A stretch of 64,000 nucleotides of DNA from Nocardiopsis sp. ATB16-24 (GCF_030271535.1 NZ_JASCXJ010000022.1:32228-96227); one strand, 5' to 3'. Positions 7,597 through 17,495 are shown, counted from the stretch's first letter. Program-made: numbers and translations. Notes: generated by a model not told the origin, from the sequence alone.

Positions 7597-9690
7597 GTGA
7601 GCACCCACACCCCGCAGACCCTGGAGTGGTCGGACCTCGACCTCCGCGCCGTCAACACGGTCCGGGCACTGGCGATGGACTCGGTCGAGAAGGCGGGCAA
7701 CGGACACCCCGGCACAGCGATGAGCCTGGCGCCCGCCGCCTACCTCCTCTTCCAGAAGGTCATGCGGCACGACCCCTCCGACCCCGAGTGGACCGGCCGC
7801 GACCGTTTCGTGCTGTCGGTCGGCCACTCCAGCCTCACTCTCTACATCCAGCTCTACCTCGCCGGATACGGGCTGGAGCTGGACGACCTCAAGAGCCTGC
7901 GCCAGTGGGGGAGCCGCACTCCGGGACACCCCGAGTACAGCCACACCCCCGGCGTGGAGACCACCACCGGGCCCCTGGGCCAAGGTGTGGGCAACGCCGT
8001 CGGCATGGCCATGGCCGCCCGTCGTGAACGCGGTCTGTTCAACCCCGAGGCGGGTCCGGGCGCCAGCCCCTTCGACCACCACATCTTCGCCCTGTGCTCC
8101 GACGGCGACGTCCAAGAGGGTGTGAGCCACGAGGCCAGCGCCCTGGCGGGGACCCAGAAACTGGGCAACCTCATCATGATCTGGGACGACAACAAGATCT
8201 CCATCGAGGACGACACCCGCATCGCGCACTCGGAGGACGTCGCCGAGCGCTACCGCGCCTACGGCTGGCACGTGGAAGAGGTCGACTGGACCTCCACCGG
8301 CGAGTACGTCGAGGACGTCGACGCCCTGTACCAGGCCATCCTGCGCGGCAAGGCCGAGACCGAGCGCCCGACCTTCATCCGTCTGCGCACCATCATCGGC
8401 TGGCCCGCGCCCAACAAGCAGAACACCGGCGCCATCCATGGCGCGGCCATCGGCCAGGAGGAGATCTCCGCCACCAAGGCGATCCTCGGCCTGCCCGACG
8501 AGCCCTTCGCCGTCGAGGACGAGGTCATCGAGCACACCCGCCGCGCCATCGACCGGGGCCGGGAGGCGCACGCCGCCTGGGAGGTGGGGTTCAAGGCCTG
8601 GCACGAGAGCGCCGGCGAGCACGCCGAGCTGTTCGACCGCCTGGTCCACAAGCGACTGCCCGAGGCCTGGGAGAAGAAGATCCCCTTCTTCGAGCCCAGC
8701 GAGAAGGGCATGGCCACCCGCAAGGCCAGTGGCGAGGTGCTCTCGGCCGTGGCGCCCGTGCTGCCGGAGCTGTGGGGCGGCTCGGCCGACCTGGCCGGAT
8801 CCAACAACACCACGCCCAAGGGTGAGCAGTCCTTCCTGCCCTTCGATCGCGCCAGCGAGATGTTCCCGGGCGGCCCCTACGGTCGTGTGCTGCACTTCGG
8901 CGTGCGTGAACACGGCATGGGCACGATCCTCAACGGCATCGCCCTGCACGGTCCCACCCGTCCCTACGGCGGCACGTTCCTGGTCTTCAGCGACTACATG
9001 CGCCCCGCGGTGCGTCTGGCCGCGATCATGCAACTGCCCGTGGTCTACGTGTGGACGCACGACTCCATCGGCCTGGGCGAGGACGGTCCGACCCACCAGC
9101 CGGTCGAGCACCTGTGGTCGCTGCGCGCCATCCACGGCCTGGACGTCATCCGCCCGGCCGACGCCAACGAGACCGCCGTGGTGTGGCGCTCGGTCATCGA
9201 AAGCGGTGACCGTCCCGCCGCGCTGGCGCTGACCCGTCAGAACCTGCCCGTCCTGGACCGCGAGGAGTACGCCTCGGCGGAGGGTGCCGTCAAGGGCGGC
9301 TACGTGCTGGCCGAGGCGGACGGGGGCGCCCCGGAGTTGATCATCATCGCCACCGGCAGCGAGGTGCAGATCGCGTTGGAGGCCCGTAAGGAGCTACAGC
9401 GGGCCGGCACGCCCACCCGGGTGGTCTCCATGACGTGCGTGGAGTGGTTCGAGCGACAGAGCCAGGAGTACCGCGACGAGGTGCTGCCGCCCTCGGTGCG
9501 CGCCCGGGTGTCGGTGGAGGCCGGCATCGCCATGGGTTGGCGCGCCTACGTCGGTGACGCCGGGGAGTCGGTCAGTCTGGAGCACTACGGCGCCTCCGCC
9601 CCGTACCAGGTCCTGTACGAGAAGTTCGGATTCACCACCGAGGCCGTCGTCGAGGCGGCTCGCAAGAGTCTCTCCAAGGCCGGAAGCTGA
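7597..9690 (+). CDS. tkt: Transketolase
   Basis: Transketolase uses thiamine diphosphate to move two-carbon units between pentose-phosphate and glycolytic sugars. The 697-aa protein has the expected three-domain layout: an N-terminal ThDP domain with GNGHPGTAMS, GPLGQGVGNAVG and the diphosphate/Mg motif SDGDVQEG; a middle pyrimidine-binding domain with REHGMG and DSIGLGEDGPTHQPVE; and a C-terminal domain. I chose the GTG at 7597 (VSTHTPQTL), preceded by AAGGAG at the right spacing, although the frame is open upstream. It heads the oxidative/non-oxidative pentose-phosphate block with tal, zwf, opcA and pgl. A strong hairpin follows immediately. Confidence 0.96.
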   Translation: MSTHTPQTLEWSDLDLRAVNTVRALAMDSVEKAGNGHPGTAMSLAPAAYLLFQKVMRHDPSDPEWTGRDRFVLSVGHSSLTLYIQLYLAGYGLELDDLKSLRQWGSRTPGHPEYSHTPGVETTTGPLGQGVGNAVGMAMAARRERGLFNPEAGPGASPFDHHIFALCSDGDVQEGVSHEASALAGTQKLGNLIMIWDDNKISIEDDTRIAHSEDVAERYRAYGWHVEEVDWTSTGEYVEDVDALYQAILRGKAETERPTFIRLRTIIGWPAPNKQNTGAIHGAAIGQEEISATKAILGLPDEPFAVEDEVIEHTRRAIDRGREAHAAWEVGFKAWHESAGEHAELFDRLVHKRLPEAWEKKIPFFEPSEKGMATRKASGEVLSAVAPVLPELWGGSADLAGSNNTTPKGEQSFLPFDRASEMFPGGPYGRVLHFGVREHGMGTILNGIALHGPTRPYGGTFLVFSDYMRPAVRLAAIMQLPVVYVWTHDSIGLGEDGPTHQPVEHLWSLRAIHGLDVIRPADANETAVVWRSVIESGDRPAALALTRQNLPVLDREEYASAEGAVKGGYVLAEADGGAPELIIIATGSEVQIALEARKELQRAGTPTRVVSMTCVEWFERQSQEYRDEVLPPSVRARVSVEAGIAMGWRAYVGDAGESVSLEHYGASAPYQVLYEKFGFTTEAVVEAARKSLSKAGS

Positions 9691-9693
9691 TTC

Positions 9694-9729
9694 GGGCGGG
9701 CCCCGTCGCACGTGCGACGGGGCCCGCCC
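9694..9729 (+). terminator. 36-bp perfect palindrome after tkt
   Basis: Two 18-nt arms (GGGCGGGCCCCGTCGCAC / GTGCGACGGGGCCCGCCC) abut with no spacer, 3 bp after the tkt stop. There is no U-tract. It probably acts as a terminator or processing site that uncouples tkt from tal, whose start lies 54 bp downstream. Confidence 0.7.
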
Positions 9730-9783
9730 CACGTGTGCGACCAGGGGCGACACCTTACTCGCCCCGAGGAAGGCGTGATACCC

Positions 9784-10890
9784 ATGAGCAACGCACTCCA
9801 GGACCTCTCCCAGGCGGGCGTGTCCATCTGGTTGGACGACCTGAGCCGGGAGCGACTGCGTTCGGGCAACCTGGCCGAGTTGGTCTCGACCCACCACTTG
9901 ACCGGAGTCACCTCCAACCCCACCATCTTCGACAAGGCCCTCTCCGAGGGGAACGCCTACGACCAGCAGGTCCACGAGCTGGCCGTGCGCGGGGTCTCGG
10001 TGGAGGAGGCGGTCCGTATGGTCACCGCCTACGACATCCGTTGGGCCGCGGACGTCCTGCGTCCGGTCTATGAGTCCACCGACCGCGTGGACGGCCGGGT
10101 CTCGTTGGAGGTCGACCCGCGTCTGGCCCACGAGACCGAACGCACGGTCGCCGAGGCCAAGGCGCTGTGGTGGCTGGTGGACCGCCCCAACCTGATGATC
10201 AAGATCCCGGCCACGGCCGCGGGACTTCCGGCGATCACCCAGGTGCTGGGGCAGGGCATCAGCGTCAACGTCACGTTGATCTTCTCCCTGGAGCGCTACC
10301 GCCAGGTGATGGACGCGTTCTTGGAGGGGATGGAGCTGGCCCGCACCAACGGCCACGACCTCTCCCGCATCCAGTCGGTGGCCTCCTTCTTCGTCAGCCG
10401 TGTGGACACCGAGGTGGACAGGCGCCTGAAGGAGATCGGCACCGACGAGGCGCGCTCCCTGCTGGGCCGGGCCGCCATCGCCAACGCCCGCCTGGCCTAC
10501 CAGGCCCACCAGGAGGTCTTCTCCTCCTCCGAGTGGAAGACCCTGGAGGAACAGGGCGCCAAGCCGCAGCGCCCGCTGTGGGCCTCCACCGGTGTGAAGG
10601 ACCCCTCCTACGAGGACACCCTCTACGTCACCGAACTGGTGGCTCGCGACACCGTGAACACGATGCCGCAGGCCACCCTGGACGCCACCGCCGACCACGG
10701 CCGGATCACCGGGAACACCGTGCTGGGCACCTATGACCAGGCAAGGGCCGACTTCGCCGCGCTGGAGGACGCCGGGATCAACCTGACCGACGTTTTCGCG
10801 GTGTTGGAGGAGGAGGGCGTGGACAAGTTCATCAAGTCCTGGGACAGCCTGCTCGGCGCGCTGTCGGCCGAACTCGACAAGCTCTCCTGA
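9784..10890 (+). CDS. tal: Transaldolase
   Basis: Transaldolase transfers a dihydroxyacetone unit from sedoheptulose-7-phosphate to glyceraldehyde-3-phosphate. The 368-aa length matches the actinobacterial class. The Schiff-base lysine lies in [16 protein letters not shown] (about residue 140), and the family motifs [13 protein letters not shown] and [19 protein letters not shown] are intact. The ATG at 9784 follows GAGGAAGG with good spacing. The gene sits between tkt and zwf in the standard order. Confidence 0.96.
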   Translation: MSNALQDLSQAGVSIWLDDLSRERLRSGNLAELVSTHHLTGVTSNPTIFDKALSEGNAYDQQVHELAVRGVSVEEAVRMVTAYDIRWAADVLRPVYESTDRVDGRVSLEVDPRLAHETERTVAEAKALWWLVDRPNLMIKIPATAAGLPAITQVLGQGISVNVTLIFSLERYRQVMDAFLEGMELARTNGHDLSRIQSVASFFVSRVDTEVDRRLKEIGTDEARSLLGRAAIANARLAYQAHQEVFSSSEWKTLEEQGAKPQRPLWASTGVKDPSYEDTLYVTELVARDTVNTMPQATLDATADHGRITGNTVLGTYDQARADFAALEDAGINLTDVFAVLEEEGVDKFIKSWDSLLGALSAELDKLS

Positions 10891-11035
10891 GCACCGTGGC
10901 CGCTCCCGGCCCGAGCGTCGGGAGGGCCGCGTCCGGCTCTTCATGCCACCGAAACCGTCGTCCGCCGTCCCCTACGGGGCGGCGGGGGCGGACCCGATCG
11001 TCCCACCGGCCACTCTCGACAGGAAGACCAGACCC

Positions 11036-12604
11036 TTGAAAGAACCGGTGATGCCCGGAGCGGTCCCCAACCCGCTCCGCAACACCTCGGACCGCAGACT
11101 CCCCCGCATCGCCGGCCCCAGCGTGTTGGTGCTGTTCGGTGTCACGGGCGACCTGGCCCGAAAGAAGCTCCTCCCCGCCATCTACGACCTGGCCAACCGG
11201 GGGATGTTGCCGCCGGGCTTCGGTCTGGTGGGGTTCGCCCGACGCGACTGGGAGGACCAGGACTTCGCGGACCAGGCCTACCAGGCGGTACGCGAGCACG
11301 CACGCACCCCCTTCCGCGAGGACGTGTGGCGACAGCTGAGCGAGGGGGTCCGTTTCGTGCAGGGCGAACTGCACGACGAGGACGCGTTCGACCGCCTGGC
11401 CCGATGCGTACGTGAACTGGACTCCGCCCGTGGCACCGGCGGCAACTACGCGTTCTACCTGTCGCTTCCGCCCAAGCTGTTCCCGACCGTGGTCACACAG
11501 CTCAAGCGGTGCGGCCTGGCCGAGGCCGGAGACGACGAGATCCCGCAGGGTGGGGTACGGCCGTGGCGTCGGGTGGTGATCGAAAAGCCCTTCGGACACG
11601 ACCTGGCCAGCGCCCAGGAACTCAACGCGGTGGTGGACGAGGTGTTCCCGCCGTCATCGGTGTTCCGTATCGACCACTACCTGGGCAAGGAGACGGTCCA
11701 GAACATCCTCGCCCTGCGTTTCGCCAACACCCTGTTCGAACCCCTGTGGAACCGCGGTTACGTCGACCACGTGCAGATCACCATGGCCGAGGACATCGGG
11801 GTGGGTGGCCGCGCGGGCTACTACGACGGCATCGGCGCGGCCCGCGACGTCATGCAGAACCACCTGCTGCAACTGTTGGCGCTCGTGGCCATGGAGGAGC
11901 CCATCTCCTACAACGCGGACGCGATCCGGACGGAGAAGGAGAAGGTGCTGGAGTCGGTGGCGCTGCCCGAGGACCTGGCCACGGGCAGCGCGCGTGGCCA
12001 GTACACGGCGGGCTGGCAGGGCGGCGCCCCGGTGCGCGGCTACCTGGAGGAGGACGGTATCCCCTCCGACTCGATCACCGAGACCTACGCGGCGTTGAAA
12101 CTGGAGGTGACCACCCGGCGCTGGGCCGGGGTGCCGTTCTACCTGCGCACCGGAAAACGTCTGGGCCGCCGGGTGACGGAGGTGGCGTTGGTCTTCCAGG
12201 CCGCGCCCCAGCAACTGTTCCCCCGCAGCGACGTCAGTGAACTGGGGCAGAACGCGCTGGTGCTGCGTATCCAGCCGGACGAGGGGGTGACCCTGCGTCT
12301 GGGTTCCAAGGTGCCCGGAACCAGCATGGAGGTCCGTGACGTGAGCATGGACTTCGCCTACGGACAGTCCTTCACCGAGGCCAGCCCGGAGGCCTACGAG
12401 CGGCTCATCCTGGACGTGCTCATCGGTGACCCGCCGCTCTTCCCCCGGCAGGAGGAGGTCGAGCTGTCCTGGCGGATCCTGGACCCGGTGGTGGAGTACT
12501 GGGCCAAGGAGGGGCGTCCTGAACAGTACGGTTCGGGCACGTGGGGGCCGGGGTCTGCCGAACGCCTGCTCGCCCGGGACGGCCGTCAGTGGCGGCGCCC
12601 GTGA
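11036..12604 (+). CDS. zwf: Glucose-6-phosphate 1-dehydrogenase
   Basis: Zwf oxidises glucose-6-phosphate to 6-phosphogluconolactone, producing NADPH. The nucleotide-binding motif [16 protein letters not shown] opens the Rossmann domain, and the substrate/catalytic motif RIDHYLGKE is intact. I propose the TTG at 11036 (522 aa): AGGAAGA ends about 9 nt before it, whereas the in-frame GTG at 11048 and ATG at 11051 lie too far from that Shine-Dalgarno. Further upstream codons lie before any plausible ribosome-binding site. opcA follows after 28 bp. Confidence 0.94.
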   Translation: MKEPVMPGAVPNPLRNTSDRRLPRIAGPSVLVLFGVTGDLARKKLLPAIYDLANRGMLPPGFGLVGFARRDWEDQDFADQAYQAVREHARTPFREDVWRQLSEGVRFVQGELHDEDAFDRLARCVRELDSARGTGGNYAFYLSLPPKLFPTVVTQLKRCGLAEAGDDEIPQGGVRPWRRVVIEKPFGHDLASAQELNAVVDEVFPPSSVFRIDHYLGKETVQNILALRFANTLFEPLWNRGYVDHVQITMAEDIGVGGRAGYYDGIGAARDVMQNHLLQLLALVAMEEPISYNADAIRTEKEKVLESVALPEDLATGSARGQYTAGWQGGAPVRGYLEEDGIPSDSITETYAALKLEVTTRRWAGVPFYLRTGKRLGRRVTEVALVFQAAPQQLFPRSDVSELGQNALVLRIQPDEGVTLRLGSKVPGTSMEVRDVSMDFAYGQSFTEASPEAYERLILDVLIGDPPLFPRQEEVELSWRILDPVVEYWAKEGRPEQYGSGTWGPGSAERLLARDGRQWRRP

Positions 12605-12632
12605 CCGGCCACGACACCCCCGGGAGGAACCG

Positions 12633-13559
12633 ATGATGCTCTACCTGCCGCGTACCACCACCTCGCAGATCACCGAGGCGCTCATGGCGGAGCGCCTCAG
12701 TGTGGGCGGCGGCGCCATGAACATGGTGCTGACCCTGGTCATCGTCACCGACGAGGCCGACCACTACGACGCCGTACGCGCCGCCACCGAGGCCGGACGC
12801 GAGCACCCCTCGCGTGTGGTGGCGCTGATCAGACGGGACCCCGACGCCGAACCCGCCATCGACGCCGAGATCCGCCGCCCGGGCACCTCGGGACCGGGCG
12901 AGGCGGTACTGCTGCGGTTGTACGGACCCTTGGGCGAGCACGCCGACTCGGTGGTCACCCCGTTGCTGGTGCCCGAGGCGCCGGTGGTGGCGTGGTGGCC
13001 GGGCGTGGGGCCGGTCAACCCGGCGGCCGACCCGGTGGGCCGTCTGGCCCAGCGTCGGATCACCGACGCCCTGCGCGCCCAGGATCCGATGAGGGACCTG
13101 CTGGAACGGGTGGCCGACTACAGCCCGGGCGACACCGACCTGACCTGGACCCGCCTGACGCCGTGGCGCTCGCTGTTGGCCAGCGCCATGGACCAGCCGT
13201 GTGGTTGGGTGACCTCGGCCAAGGTGACGGCCGAACCGCACTACCCGAGTGCGGAACTGCTGGCCGCATGGCTCTCCGACCGACTGAACGTACCGGTGGA
13301 GCGTGCCGTGTCGAACGGACCGGGCCTGACCGAGGCCCGACTGACCACCGACCAGGGGGACATCGCGATCACCCGGGTGGACGGTCGGGTGGCCACACTG
13401 ACGCGGTTCGGACAGCCGGACCAGACGGTGGCGCTGCCCCAGCGGTCCGCCGCCGGGGCCCTGGCCGAGGAACTGCGTCGACTGGACGCTGACGAGACCT
13501 ACGCGAGCGCGGCCCGTCATCTGGGGCCGCTGCTCCTGGAAAGCGGAGCGGGAACATGA
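12633..13559 (+). CDS. opcA: Glucose-6-phosphate dehydrogenase assembly protein OpcA
   Basis: OpcA is required for assembly or activity of the actinobacterial/cyanobacterial Zwf enzyme. The 308-aa protein starts at tandem ATGs (MMLYLPRTTTSQI) after GGGAGGAAC. The family's conserved MNMVLTLVIV and the Trp-rich VAWWPGVGPVNPAADPVG stretch are present. It lies between zwf and pgl and overlaps pgl by 4 bp (ATGA), so the three are translationally linked. Confidence 0.93.
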   Translation: MMLYLPRTTTSQITEALMAERLSVGGGAMNMVLTLVIVTDEADHYDAVRAATEAGREHPSRVVALIRRDPDAEPAIDAEIRRPGTSGPGEAVLLRLYGPLGEHADSVVTPLLVPEAPVVAWWPGVGPVNPAADPVGRLAQRRITDALRAQDPMRDLLERVADYSPGDTDLTWTRLTPWRSLLASAMDQPCGWVTSAKVTAEPHYPSAELLAAWLSDRLNVPVERAVSNGPGLTEARLTTDQGDIAITRVDGRVATLTRFGQPDQTVALPQRSAAGALAEELRRLDADETYASAARHLGPLLLESGAGT

Positions 13560-14302
13560 ACGAACCGGAGATCATCCGACACTCCGACGCGGGAGCACTG
13601 GCCGACAGTGTCGCGTTGAAGCTGGTGAACATGATCGTCCAGGCCGAGTCGGACAGGCGCGAGTTCCACCTGGTGCTGACCGGCGGCGGGATCGGCATCC
13701 GCGCACTGGAGGCGGTGCACGACCACTCCAAGGAGGCCGGGATGAACTGGTCCCACGTCCACCTGTGGTGGGGCGACGAGCGGTTCCTGCCGAACAAGGA
13801 CCCCGAACGCAACGAGACCCAGGCGTGCGAGGCGCTGATCGACCGGATCCCGATCCCCTCACGCAACGTGCACCCGATGCCCGCCTCCGACGGCATGGAC
13901 GGTGACCACATCGAACACGCGGCCACCCGGTACGGACGTGAGCTGGCGGTGGCGGCGCGCGGTCAGGGCCCCGTTCCCGTCTTCGACGTGTGCCTGCTGG
14001 GCGTGGGCCCGGACGCACACGTGGCCTCGCTGTTCCCCGGGCTGCCGGGGGTACGCGAGGACGAGGCGTCCGTGACCGCGGTGTACGACTCCCCCAAGCC
14101 GCCACCGCGGCGGATCACCCTGACCCTGTCCTCCATCCGCGCCTCGCGTGAGGTGTGGGTGCTCGCCTCGGGTGAGGGCAAGGCCGAGGCCGTACGCCTC
14201 GGTCTGGCGGGGGGCGATGTCGACGAGGCCCCCGTGGCCGGGGCACGCGGCTCGGAGAGGACCGTGTTCTGGTTGGACGAGGATGCGGCCTCGCGACTGT
14301 AG
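13556..14302 (+). CDS. pgl: 6-phosphogluconolactonase
   Basis: Pgl hydrolyses 6-phosphogluconolactone to 6-phosphogluconate, the second step of the oxidative pentose-phosphate pathway. The 248-aa DevB-type protein has the LVLTGGGIGIRALEAV loop, HLWWGDERFLP and DVCLLGVGPDAHVASLFPG motifs, the last holding the catalytic His. The start ATG overlaps the opcA stop. It is the last gene of the conserved block before the accessory region. Confidence 0.95.
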   Translation: MNEPEIIRHSDAGALADSVALKLVNMIVQAESDRREFHLVLTGGGIGIRALEAVHDHSKEAGMNWSHVHLWWGDERFLPNKDPERNETQACEALIDRIPIPSRNVHPMPASDGMDGDHIEHAATRYGRELAVAARGQGPVPVFDVCLLGVGPDAHVASLFPGLPGVREDEASVTAVYDSPKPPPRRITLTLSSIRASREVWVLASGEGKAEAVRLGLAGGDVDEAPVAGARGSERTVFWLDEDAASRL

Positions 14303-14311
14303 TCGGGCCGT

Positions 14312-14360
14312 GTGAGGGCTCGGTCGAAGACCGGTTCGTCCGGTCCGGCCGGGCCCTCAC
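14312..14360. terminator. Bidirectional terminator between pgl and the CARF gene
   Basis: Outer arms GTGAGGGC (14312-14319) and GCCCTCAC (14353-14360) enclose a GC-rich interior able to form an internal stem. It lies between two convergent genes, 10 bp after pgl and 24 bp after the effector gene's stop. Confidence 0.6.
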
Positions 14361-14384
14361 GTGTTCCCGCCGGGGGCGGAGGGG

Positions 14385-16562
14385 TCAGAGCACGCTGACG
14401 TCGGTGTCGAAGAGGTCGGGTAGCGCGTTCGGGGAGGCGATCGCCACCACCGGACGCAGGGGTTCGCCGAAGGAGATCCGTCCGTGTCCACCTCTCTCCC
14501 CCGGTTCGGCGTGGGTGATCCAGTCCACGAGTTCGACCGCGCGACCGACGTCCCCGCCGGGCCGGGTCAGGGCGATCACCGTCCCGGCCACGTCACAGCG
14601 CGTGTTGAGGTGCACGGTCGCGGCGAAGACGCTCTGGGCCCATGAGCCCCGGCCGACCTCGTGGAGCCGTGTGTCGAAGGCGCGCCGTCGACGCCATCCC
14701 GGTGCGGTCAGGCCCACCGCGCGGTCGTCGAAGGTGAGCACCAGACTGGGTCGTTCCTGGGCGCTCAGGCACTCCTCGGCGTCGGTGAGGGAGGTGTCCA
14801 TCCACACGTCCACCGGCCCGGTGGCCGCCCGGACCAGGGCGGCGCAGGCCGCGTCGAGCAGTTCGGTGTCCACCTGGGAGCGGGCCTCCCGGCACGCCCG
14901 CCCGGCCAGGAAGGGCATGGCCTTCTCGTGGTCCCTTCGCCCGTTCCCGTCGACTCGGACGTATCCGTGCAGGACCAGCGGCCAGTCCACACCGGCCCGC
15001 CCCCGCAGGGGCAGGGGGCCGTGCGTCAGGCAGAGCACGGTACGCCCGCGTGCCAGCTGGTAGGTGGTGCAGGCGCCGGTGTCGCGGGCGGCCAGGGCCA
15101 GGCCCAGGCTCATCGCCTTGGTGCCGGTGGTGATGTCGGCGACGACCGGGGGCGGCGGGTCGGCCCTTCGTTCACGGGTGATCCAGTCCCAGGCGGCGGC
15201 GACGACCGCGTCGGTGTCGAAGCCGTCGACGGGCTCGGCGGGAAAACGGACCCGGTCGTGGTACCCGCTCTTCCTGAGCAGGTCGGCGTCCGCGGGTGCG
15301 GCGTCGGGGTTCTCCGCGGCGTGCAGGGTGCGCGCGGCGGACTCACGCACCCCGTCGCGCACGCTCTGTCTGGAGGACAGCACCAGAGTGCGGGCGGGCC
15401 GATGGGCGTGTACGGCCGTGAGCGTTCCCAGGCGACTGCCGCCGAGGGAGGTGACCAGGACGGGCCGGTCCTCGGGGGTCGGGTGACGTTCGGGCGGTGG
15501 GACGGGGGGACCGTCCTGGTCGGGGGGCCGGAGGGGAACGACCGAGGGTCGGGGACCCGGGCCCGGGAAGAAGGCCCTGCGGATGTGCTCGAAGGAGGTC
15601 AGACGTGCCAACAGGTCGTCCAGGTTCCACACGTGCACGTTGCGGGCGGTCAGGGCGGGGTTGTAGGCGGTGACGCGCTCGCGCAGACCGGGGACGGCCG
15701 GCCCCGAGTAGACGAACAGCACCTGGACGGCGGTGCCGAAGACCCGGCGGGCCTTGGCCACGGTCCATCCCGCCCGGGCCACGACGTCGTCGGGGCGGGT
15801 CTTGGCCTCCACGACCAGCACACGGTGCCGGTAGCGCACGACCGCGTCGAAGTCGGCGATGGAACCGTGCGGGTGGCGGGGGTCGGCGACCTGACGCGCC
15901 CCGATCACCTCGGTGTCGGAGCGGCGACGTGTATGGCGCAGGAGGTGGGAGAGGATCCGGCCCTCGGTGACGACACCGCGCCGCGCCGCCGGGGACAGGT
16001 CGGGAAAGCGCGCTCCAAGTGCCTGCCCTCCCCCTCGCACGAAGAGGCGGACGGGTTCGGGGTCGCTGTCGTCGAGCCAGCGTGCGCCGTGGATTCCGGC
16101 GAGGGTGGCCAGGTCGATCCCCTCGTCGACCACGGGAAGCTCGGAGCCGTCGGCCGCGCGCAGGGTGTCGCGGACGGGGTCGAGGTAGTGGCGCCAACGG
16201 CGGGCGTGGGGGTGACGGTCGAGGGGCAGGAGCCGTTCGTGCAGGAGCGCCGCGGCCACGCTCATCACCTTGGTGCCTCCGGTGTAGTCCAGGAACCAGG
16301 GTCGGCCTCCGTTGGCCCGGTGCAGGGCGGCCAGGGTGTCGTTGACGGGACCGAAGTCGTGGGGGTCGGCCCCCACGCTCACCACCCGCACCGACGCGGG
16401 TGCGGCCGACCGTTCCACGGCGGTCGCGACCAGCTCGGCGAGGGCTCGGGTTCGGTCACTGGCGACCAGGGCCAGATGGTCGGCGGGCAGGGTGAGCGAG
16501 GACAGCAGTGCGGGGGTGGGGTTGTGCCCGACCAGCACGACGGCGGCACCGGGGTCGTACAC
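14385..16562 (-). CDS. Double-CARF nuclease, Can1/Card1-like type III effector
   Basis: The 725-aa protein starts at a GTG after AAAGGA. Residues 1-130 form a CARF-like Rossmann domain ending in the signature DYTGGTKVMS (92-101). Residues 190-290 carry a DUF1887-like PD-(D/E)xK nuclease with E200, D237 or D239, and E252-x-K254 (VVEAKT). Residues 365-515 form a second CARF domain with DITTGTKAMS (476-485). The C-terminal ~200 residues are unassigned. In the CRISPR family, CARF domains bind cyclic oligoadenylate from Cas10 and switch on the nuclease. As I recall the Thermus Can1 layout, its active nuclease follows the second CARF; here the intact motif lies between the CARFs. It is transcribed leftward, 148 bp after the NLTPH gene's stop. 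Confidence 0.8.
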   Translation of the reverse strand: MYDPGAAVVLVGHNPTPALLSSLTLPADHLALVASDRTRALAELVATAVERSAAPASVRVVSVGADPHDFGPVNDTLAALHRANGGRPWFLDYTGGTKVMSVAAALLHERLLPLDRHPHARRWRHYLDPVRDTLRAADGSELPVVDEGIDLATLAGIHGARWLDDSDPEPVRLFVRGGGQALGARFPDLSPAARRGVVTEGRILSHLLRHTRRRSDTEVIGARQVADPRHPHGSIADFDAVVRYRHRVLVVEAKTRPDDVVARAGWTVAKARRVFGTAVQVLFVYSGPAVPGLRERVTAYNPALTARNVHVWNLDDLLARLTSFEHIRRAFFPGPGPRPSVVPLRPPDQDGPPVPPPERHPTPEDRPVLVTSLGGSRLGTLTAVHAHRPARTLVLSSRQSVRDGVRESAARTLHAAENPDAAPADADLLRKSGYHDRVRFPAEPVDGFDTDAVVAAAWDWITRERRADPPPPVVADITTGTKAMSLGLALAARDTGACTTYQLARGRTVLCLTHGPLPLRGRAGVDWPLVLHGYVRVDGNGRRDHEKAMPFLAGRACREARSQVDTELLDAACAALVRAATGPVDVWMDTSLTDAEECLSAQERPSLVLTFDDRAVGLTAPGWRRRRAFDTRLHEVGRGSWAQSVFAATVHLNTRCDVAGTVIALTRPGGDVGRAVELVDWITHAEPGERGGHGRISFGEPLRPVVAIASPNALPDLFDTDVSVL

Positions 16563-16594
16563 GACGTCCTTTGCGGCAGGGGAAGGGGACGGAC

Positions 16595-16610
16595 GTCCAC
16601 GCTAGTGGAC
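16595..16610. repeat. Small inverted repeat upstream of the CARF gene
   Basis: GTCCAC-gcta-GTGGAC is a perfect 6-bp inverted repeat about 33 bp upstream of the effector GTG, in the 148-bp gap after the NLTPH gene. It could be an operator or a weak hairpin; there is no independent support. Confidence 0.25.
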
Positions 16611-16710
16611 CGGCCCGAGGTTCGGGGGTCGTACGCGACGTCGATGACGCGCCCGACCCCCGGTGCGGGCCTTCCACGCGACTCCGCCGCCGAGCGGCCG
16701 GGCCGGGGCC

Positions 16711-17136
16711 TCAACACCCCTCCCGTACCCGGTGGTCCGCGAAGGCGTCCGCCCCCTCCTTCCCGGTCGGCGGGCCGCCCACCCGGGCCCGGACACCGCT
16801 CCGTATCGGAAGGCCGCTGACGACGAACGACCGGCAGGCGGTGACCACGCCTTCGCCGTCACGCACCAGGTCGGAGGGCACGAGCAGGTCCTCGCGTTCG
16901 GGGTGGGCGGAGCCGACCACGGAGGAGACGATGAACCACACCCCCTCCTGCGGTTCGGGGAGGTCGGCCCGGGTACGTTCCTCCGCCATCAACGGCACCC
17001 CGTCCACCTCCATCCCCACGGGAACACGCACCGCCTCCACCCGGGCGGGCTCGGTGGACCTGGGCCAGCGTCGGATGACGCGCGACCTCTCGTCCACGAC
17101 CGTCACCACATGCGGTGTCAGGTTGACCACCCGCAT
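16711..17136 (-). CDS. NLTPH-type small protein, function unknown
   Basis: I start this 141-aa protein at the ATG at 17136, preceded by GGAGG at good spacing; the open frame upstream is ignored. The N-terminal ~105 residues follow a pattern I associate with small proteins of phages, plasmids and accessory loci: MRVVNLTPHVVTVVD at the start, a GV(P)-type middle, LPEPQEGVWFIVSS, and then DLLVPSDLVRDGEGVVTACR. The last ~35 residues are a disordered Gly/Arg-rich tail. No catalytic motif is recognised. It lies upstream of the CARF effector on the same strand with no other gene between. A role in controlling the signal or the effector is possible but purely positional. Confidence 0.65.
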   Translation of the reverse strand: MRVVNLTPHVVTVVDERSRVIRRWPRSTEPARVEAVRVPVGMEVDGVPLMAEERTRADLPEPQEGVWFIVSSVVGSAHPEREDLLVPSDLVRDGEGVVTACRSFVVSGLPIRSGVRARVGGPPTGKEGADAFADHRVREGC

Positions 17137-17495
17137 CCGGCGACCTCCGTTCCGTTCGTTTCCTCCGGCCCCGACGGCCGTGGCCACGGTCCGCCCCGGC
17201 CCTCACCGCAGTCTCTCGGACACATCCGCAGGCTCTGGAACTGCGTACCAATTCGGGAAACGAGAGAAGAATATTAATCATGGTGACTGGTGTCCATTTC
17301 ATTGCTCTCTCCACAGTTTGATGAAGAGAAGTACTGGGGTCCAAGAATTGACATTTCCCCCACGGTGGTCCTACTTTGATATTCGGCCTCCCGTTGACGC
17401 GGGAGTGTCACCTGAGGTCTCACGTCTCTTTCGTACGTGCTCTCCCGGAGGGTCGGGGGAGCGTCCCGACCCCGGATCACCGGGGAGAAGAGTTC
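17137..17495. promoter_or_regulatory. AT-rich divergent promoter region
   Basis: This 359-bp region separates two divergent genes and is clearly more AT-rich than its neighbours. For the rightward gene, TTGACA (17348-17353) and TACTTT (17372-17377) are 18 bp apart, a good sigma-70-like promoter about 110 bp before the GTG at 17496. A TATTAAT stretch near 17272 could serve leftward transcription. I found no CRISPR repeats here. Confidence 0.5.

Noticed and set aside
10896..10932. Terminator between tal and zwf
   Set aside because: The inverted repeat has a bulge and no U-tract; not convincing, and the genes may be co-transcribed.
16711..17136. DUF1874/Crn2 ring nuclease
   Set aside because: Lacks the DUF1874 N-terminal pattern and core motifs; only the position near a CARF gene suggested it.
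17137..17495. CRISPR array in the AT-rich spacer
   Set aside because: No repeated unit of 25-40 bp can be found by eye.
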